Source: Methylovirgula ligni (GTDB lineage Bacteria > Pseudomonadota > Alphaproteobacteria > Rhizobiales > Beijerinckiaceae). From it: 64,000 bases of DNA. Location of the stretch: contig NZ_CP025086.1 in NCBI RefSeq assembly GCF_004135935.1, positions 2,666,001 through 2,730,000 of the forward strand, given 5' to 3'. The position numbers and the translations under genes are program-made. Positions 61,370 through 64,000 of the stretch are shown here, one piece after another (position 1 is the first letter of the stretch; the number at the start of each line of letters is the position of its first letter). The notes beneath the pieces are model-generated. The model worked only from the letters and a program-made list of their open reading frames with translations. It was not told the origin of the DNA and ran no database searches.

Positions 61370-61389
61370 GCGTGAGTCAGGATTAGCAA

Positions 61390-62808
61390 ATGACCCATTT
61401 CGACCCCGAGTCTCAGGGTGATGTCGCCGAACTCGCGCCGGAAGACGGCGAAGAGGGCGTGATCCGGCCGGAATTCGTTGCCGATGTCGCCGATGCGGTT
61501 GCGGCCGAAGACCCGGACGAAGTGCGGCGTCTGGCGGGCGAGTTGCACGAGGCCGATCTTGCGACGCTCATCGAGAATCTGCCCAGCGACTCGCGCCCGA
61601 AGCTCATCGAACTCATGGGCCGCGACTTCGACTTCGCCGCGCTCACGGAAGTCGATTCCAACATCCGCGACCAGATTTTTGAGGAATTGCAGACCCGGAC
61701 GGTCGCCGAGGGCATGTCGGAACTCGAGCCCGACGACGCGCTCGTACTGCTCGAGGATTTCAACAGGAAAGAACAAAGCGAAATCCTCGAGGCGATGCCG
61801 GCTATCGAGCGCGTCGCGCTCCAGCGCAGTCTCGAATATCCGGAGAATTCCGCCGGCCGCCTGATGCAGACGACGCTGGTGACGGCGCCGCCGTTCTGGA
61901 CCGCCGGGCAGATGATTGATTTTCTGCGCGACGCGCCGGAGGAGGATCTGCCCGAATCCTTCTTCGAGATTTTCGTCGTCGATCCGGCGCACCGGCTGCT
62001 CGGCACTGTGTTTCTCGACCAATTGCTGCGCGTCAACGCTCAGGCGGAACTCGGCAACATTCTCGACACGGACCGGCGACGCATTGATGTCGATGAAGAC
62101 CGCGAGGATGTCGCGCGGCTGTTCCAGCGCTACAATCTGATTTCGGCGCCGGTTGTCGATAGAGCCGAGCGGCTCGTCGGCGTCGTCACCATCGACGATG
62201 TCGTCGATGTTATCCGCGAGGAGGCGGACGAGGAGATCAAGGCGCTCGGTGGCGTCTCGCCCAGCGAGGAACTCTCGGACTCGATCTGGTGGACGGCAAA
62301 AAGCCGCTTCCTCTGGCTCTTCGTCAATCTCATCACCGCTTTCATCGCTTCGTCGGTCCTCGGCATCTTCCAGAATCAATTGCAGAAGATGGTGGCGCTC
62401 GCGGTTCTTGCACCGATCGTCGCGAGCCAGGGCGGCAATGCGGCGACACAGACCATGACCGTCGTCGTGCGCGCCTTGGCGACGCGGCAGCTTACAAAGC
62501 TCAACACCTGGCGCGTCATCGGCCGCGAGGTTTTCGTCGGCGGCTTGAACGGCGCTATATTTGGAATTATCACGGGCGTGGGCGCGCTGTTCTGGTTCGG
62601 CTTGCCGGGCCTCGGCATCGTTATCGCTTTCGCGATGGTGACGAACCTCCTCGCCGGCGCGCTGGGCGGGATTTTGATTCCGCTGGCCTTGCACAGATTG
62701 AGGATCGACCCGGCCGTCTCCTCCGGCGCCTTCGTCACGACGGTCACCGATTGCGTCGGCTATGGCTCGTTTTTGACCTTCGCGACGCTGTGGTTCGGGC
62801 TGAGATAA
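61390..62808 (+). CDS. mgtE: Magnesium transporter MgtE
   Basis: The 472-residue channel has the N-terminal MgtE domain (DEVRRLAGELHEADLATLIENLPSDSRPKLIELMG), two CBS domains (ESFFEIFVVDPAHRLLGTVFLDQLL and LISAPVVDRAERLVGVVTIDDVVDVIREEADEEIKALGGV) and five membrane helices from about residue 300 (WLFVNLITAFIASSVLGIFQ). The conserved pore sequence QGGNAATQTMTVVVRAL is intact. Mg binding to the cytoplasmic part closes the pore. No riboswitch was recognised in the short upstream spacer. Confidence 0.94.
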   Translation: MTHFDPESQGDVAELAPEDGEEGVIRPEFVADVADAVAAEDPDEVRRLAGELHEADLATLIENLPSDSRPKLIELMGRDFDFAALTEVDSNIRDQIFEELQTRTVAEGMSELEPDDALVLLEDFNRKEQSEILEAMPAIERVALQRSLEYPENSAGRLMQTTLVTAPPFWTAGQMIDFLRDAPEEDLPESFFEIFVVDPAHRLLGTVFLDQLLRVNAQAELGNILDTDRRRIDVDEDREDVARLFQRYNLISAPVVDRAERLVGVVTIDDVVDVIREEADEEIKALGGVSPSEELSDSIWWTAKSRFLWLFVNLITAFIASSVLGIFQNQLQKMVALAVLAPIVASQGGNAATQTMTVVVRALATRQLTKLNTWRVIGREVFVGGLNGAIFGIITGVGALFWFGLPGLGIVIAFAMVTNLLAGALGGILIPLALHRLRIDPAVSSGAFVTTVTDCVGYGSFLTFATLWFGLR

Positions 62809-62811
62809 AGC

Positions 62812-64000
62812 CTAAGTCGGATTTTCGAGCGAGAACGTCTCCGAGCTTTCGTCATAGGCGAAGACCTCGCCATAGCGGCCCCAGGTGATGACGCTCTTCA
62901 AGGTCCGCTCGGCATATTCCTCCGACATATAATCCTCAAGTTCTTCGAGGAAGCGCGTTTCGCGCGCCGAGTGCGTCGGGCGCTCGTCGAGCACGGTCTT
63001 GATCCGCGTCGCCAGTGGTACGTAGGCGACGAGATGATCGCCGAAGAGTTTCTTGCGCGCGTCGACATCCATTTCGGCGAAGCGCATGCCGGCCGGCGTC
63101 AGCTTGATGTCGCCTTCGGCGAATTCGGCGAAGCGCAGAAGCTGCAGGGTTTCGCCGACGGGGAACAGATCGTCGATCGCCATTTGCAAGCTGTCGGCGA
63201 GCGGCGGCAGGTCGGCGTGGCCGTGATAGGGCGCCCCCGCCAGAGTCTCCATGAGGCCCGCCATCGTATTGGTCGAGACTTCCGGCAGCGACATGCCGAG
63301 GCCGAGGCCGGGGAACGCGCCTTCGCGGCCGGGCGCCGGCGCGGCGGCACGGCGCGTCATGAGCGCATAAATGCGGTCGACCAATTGGCGGAATTCCGGT
63401 GCCAGGCGATTGCGCGGATAGGGGAGCGTGACGTGGATTTCCTCGGCGATGCGGCCGGGGTTCGATGAGAGAACGAGGATGCGATTGCACATCAGCACCG
63501 CCTCCTCGATGTTGTGCGTCACCATCAGGATCGACTTGATCGGCACGCGGCCTTCGACCCAGAGATCGAGCAGGTCGGTGCGCAGCGTTTCCGCCGTGAG
63601 CACGTCGAGCGCCGAGAAGGGCTCGTCCATCAAAAGGATCGTCGGATCGACCACGAGCGCGCGGGCGAAGCCGACACGCTGGCGCATGCCGCCCGAAAGC
63701 TCCTTCGGGAAAGCGGATTCAAAGCCGTCGAGGCCGATGACGTCGATCGCCTTCAGCGCCCGTGGGCGCGCTTCCGCCTCGGGCACTTTCTTGGCGCGCA
63801 GGCCAAGTTCCACATTGGCGAGCACCGACAACCAGGGAAACAGCGCGGCGCTCTGGAAGACCATGGAGATCGAATCATACGGTCCGGTCACCGGCTCCTG
63901 CCGGAAAAGCACTTCGCCGTCGGTCGGCCGCGTCAGCCCGGAGATGATGCGCAGAAGCGAGGACTTGCCCGAGCCGGAGCGGCCGAGCAAGCCAACGATC
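62812..64000 (-). CDS. ABC transporter ATP-binding protein with AAA-associated C-terminal domain (partial)
   Basis: The gene runs off the right edge; the visible part starts inside the nucleotide-binding domain (LLGRSGSGKSS Walker A). The Q-loop FQSAALFPWLSV, the signature LSGGMRQRV, Walker B ILLMDEPFSALD and VTHNIEEAV follow. After about residue 225 comes an AAA-associated C-terminal domain (LPPLADSLQMAIDDLFPVGETLQLLRFAEFAEGDIKLTPAGMRFAEMDVDARKKLFGDHL). This build is seen in NrtD/TauB-like nitrate, sulfonate or related importers of Rhizobiales. The permease gene should lie just outside. Three bases separate it from mgtE (convergent). Confidence 0.9.
   Translation of the reverse strand, partial: IVGLLGRSGSGKSSLLRIISGLTRPTDGEVLFRQEPVTGPYDSISMVFQSAALFPWLSVLANVELGLRAKKVPEAEARPRALKAIDVIGLDGFESAFPKELSGGMRQRVGFARALVVDPTILLMDEPFSALDVLTAETLRTDLLDLWVEGRVPIKSILMVTHNIEEAVLMCNRILVLSSNPGRIAEEIHVTLPYPRNRLAPEFRQLVDRIYALMTRRAAAPAPGREGAFPGLGLGMSLPEVSTNTMAGLMETLAGAPYHGHADLPPLADSLQMAIDDLFPVGETLQLLRFAEFAEGDIKLTPAGMRFAEMDVDARKKLFGDHLVAYVPLATRIKTVLDERPTHSARETRFLEELEDYMSEEYAERTLKSVITWGRYGEVFAYDESSETFSLENPT

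Noticed and set aside
61291-62694. A 467-residue minus-strand frame opposite mgtE
   Set aside because: mgtE is intact in the other direction with all domains; the frame is a shadow.
1-64000. CRISPR array, prophage or insertion sequence
   Set aside because: No regularly spaced direct repeats, phage structural genes, integrases or transposases were seen.

Overview
The window is a GC-rich, gene-dense stretch of chromosome from an alphaproteobacterium, almost certainly of the order Hyphomicrobiales (Rhizobiales). The grounds are a four-gene general L-amino-acid ABC transporter of the Aap type, an ExoR-like periplasmic Sel1-repeat regulator, an MntR of the rhizobial type, a SUF operon preceded by an Irr-type iron-control palindrome, a short prolyl-tRNA synthetase, and intergenic palindromes of a kind common in this order. 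A family such as Beijerinckiaceae would fit, but that is a guess. No rRNA, prophage, insertion sequence or CRISPR array was seen. One tRNA is present, tRNA-Leu(GAG).

Layout. 0-5 kb: end of holC, a GlxA/AraC-type regulator divergent from a short-chain dehydrogenase, two unknown proteins and cystathionine beta-lyase. 5-9 kb: aapJQMP amino-acid uptake operon. 9-15 kb: a probable 31-residue membrane protein, dnaE, plsY and dprA. 15-23 kb: two small unknown proteins, an M23 peptidase, bcp, a 1209-residue AsmA-like protein and tyrS. 22.9-25.5 kb: an odd block between tyrS and anmK with a deleted Rieske ferredoxin remnant, a TrpC-like protein with altered active-site positions, an unknown protein and an orphan ParA-type ATPase. 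25.7-30 kb: anmK, a carboxymuconolactone-decarboxylase-like protein, a Crp/Fnr regulator divergent from a sensor histidine kinase, and an alpha/beta hydrolase. 30.1-37.2 kb: a complete seven-gene SUF iron-sulfur assembly operon. 37.3-45 kb: DEAD-box helicase, FTR1 iron permease, glmU, a GT87-type membrane protein and glmS.

45-48.9 kb holds a metal-acquisition-like module: a small secreted protein translationally coupled to a di-haem peroxidase, both divergent from a TonB-dependent receptor. The receptor gene is visibly poorer in GC than its neighbours. 48.9-56.5 kb: a secreted protein, a LysR regulator, proS, a lolC/E-lolD lipoprotein exporter, a PilZ protein, an unreported-looking 46-residue lipoprotein, mntR and exoR. 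56.8-64 kb: acylphosphatase, an HxlR regulator divergent from azoreductase, lipB, a glutathione transferase, tRNA-Leu, a glycine-zipper-like protein, a polysaccharide deacetylase, mgtE and the start of an ABC ATPase that runs off the window.

Functionally the window is mostly core metabolism: replication (holC, dnaE), translation (tyrS, proS, tRNA-Leu), envelope building (plsY, glmU, glmS, lol, AsmA-like, M23), and metal and redox homeostasis (suf, FTR1, mntR, mgtE, TonB module, bcp, azoR). The parts most worth follow-up are the di-haem peroxidase/TonB module, the Irr-box promoter of the suf operon, the Rieske remnant with its altered TrpC neighbour, two very small genes, and a structured 455-bp noncoding stretch upstream of exoR.
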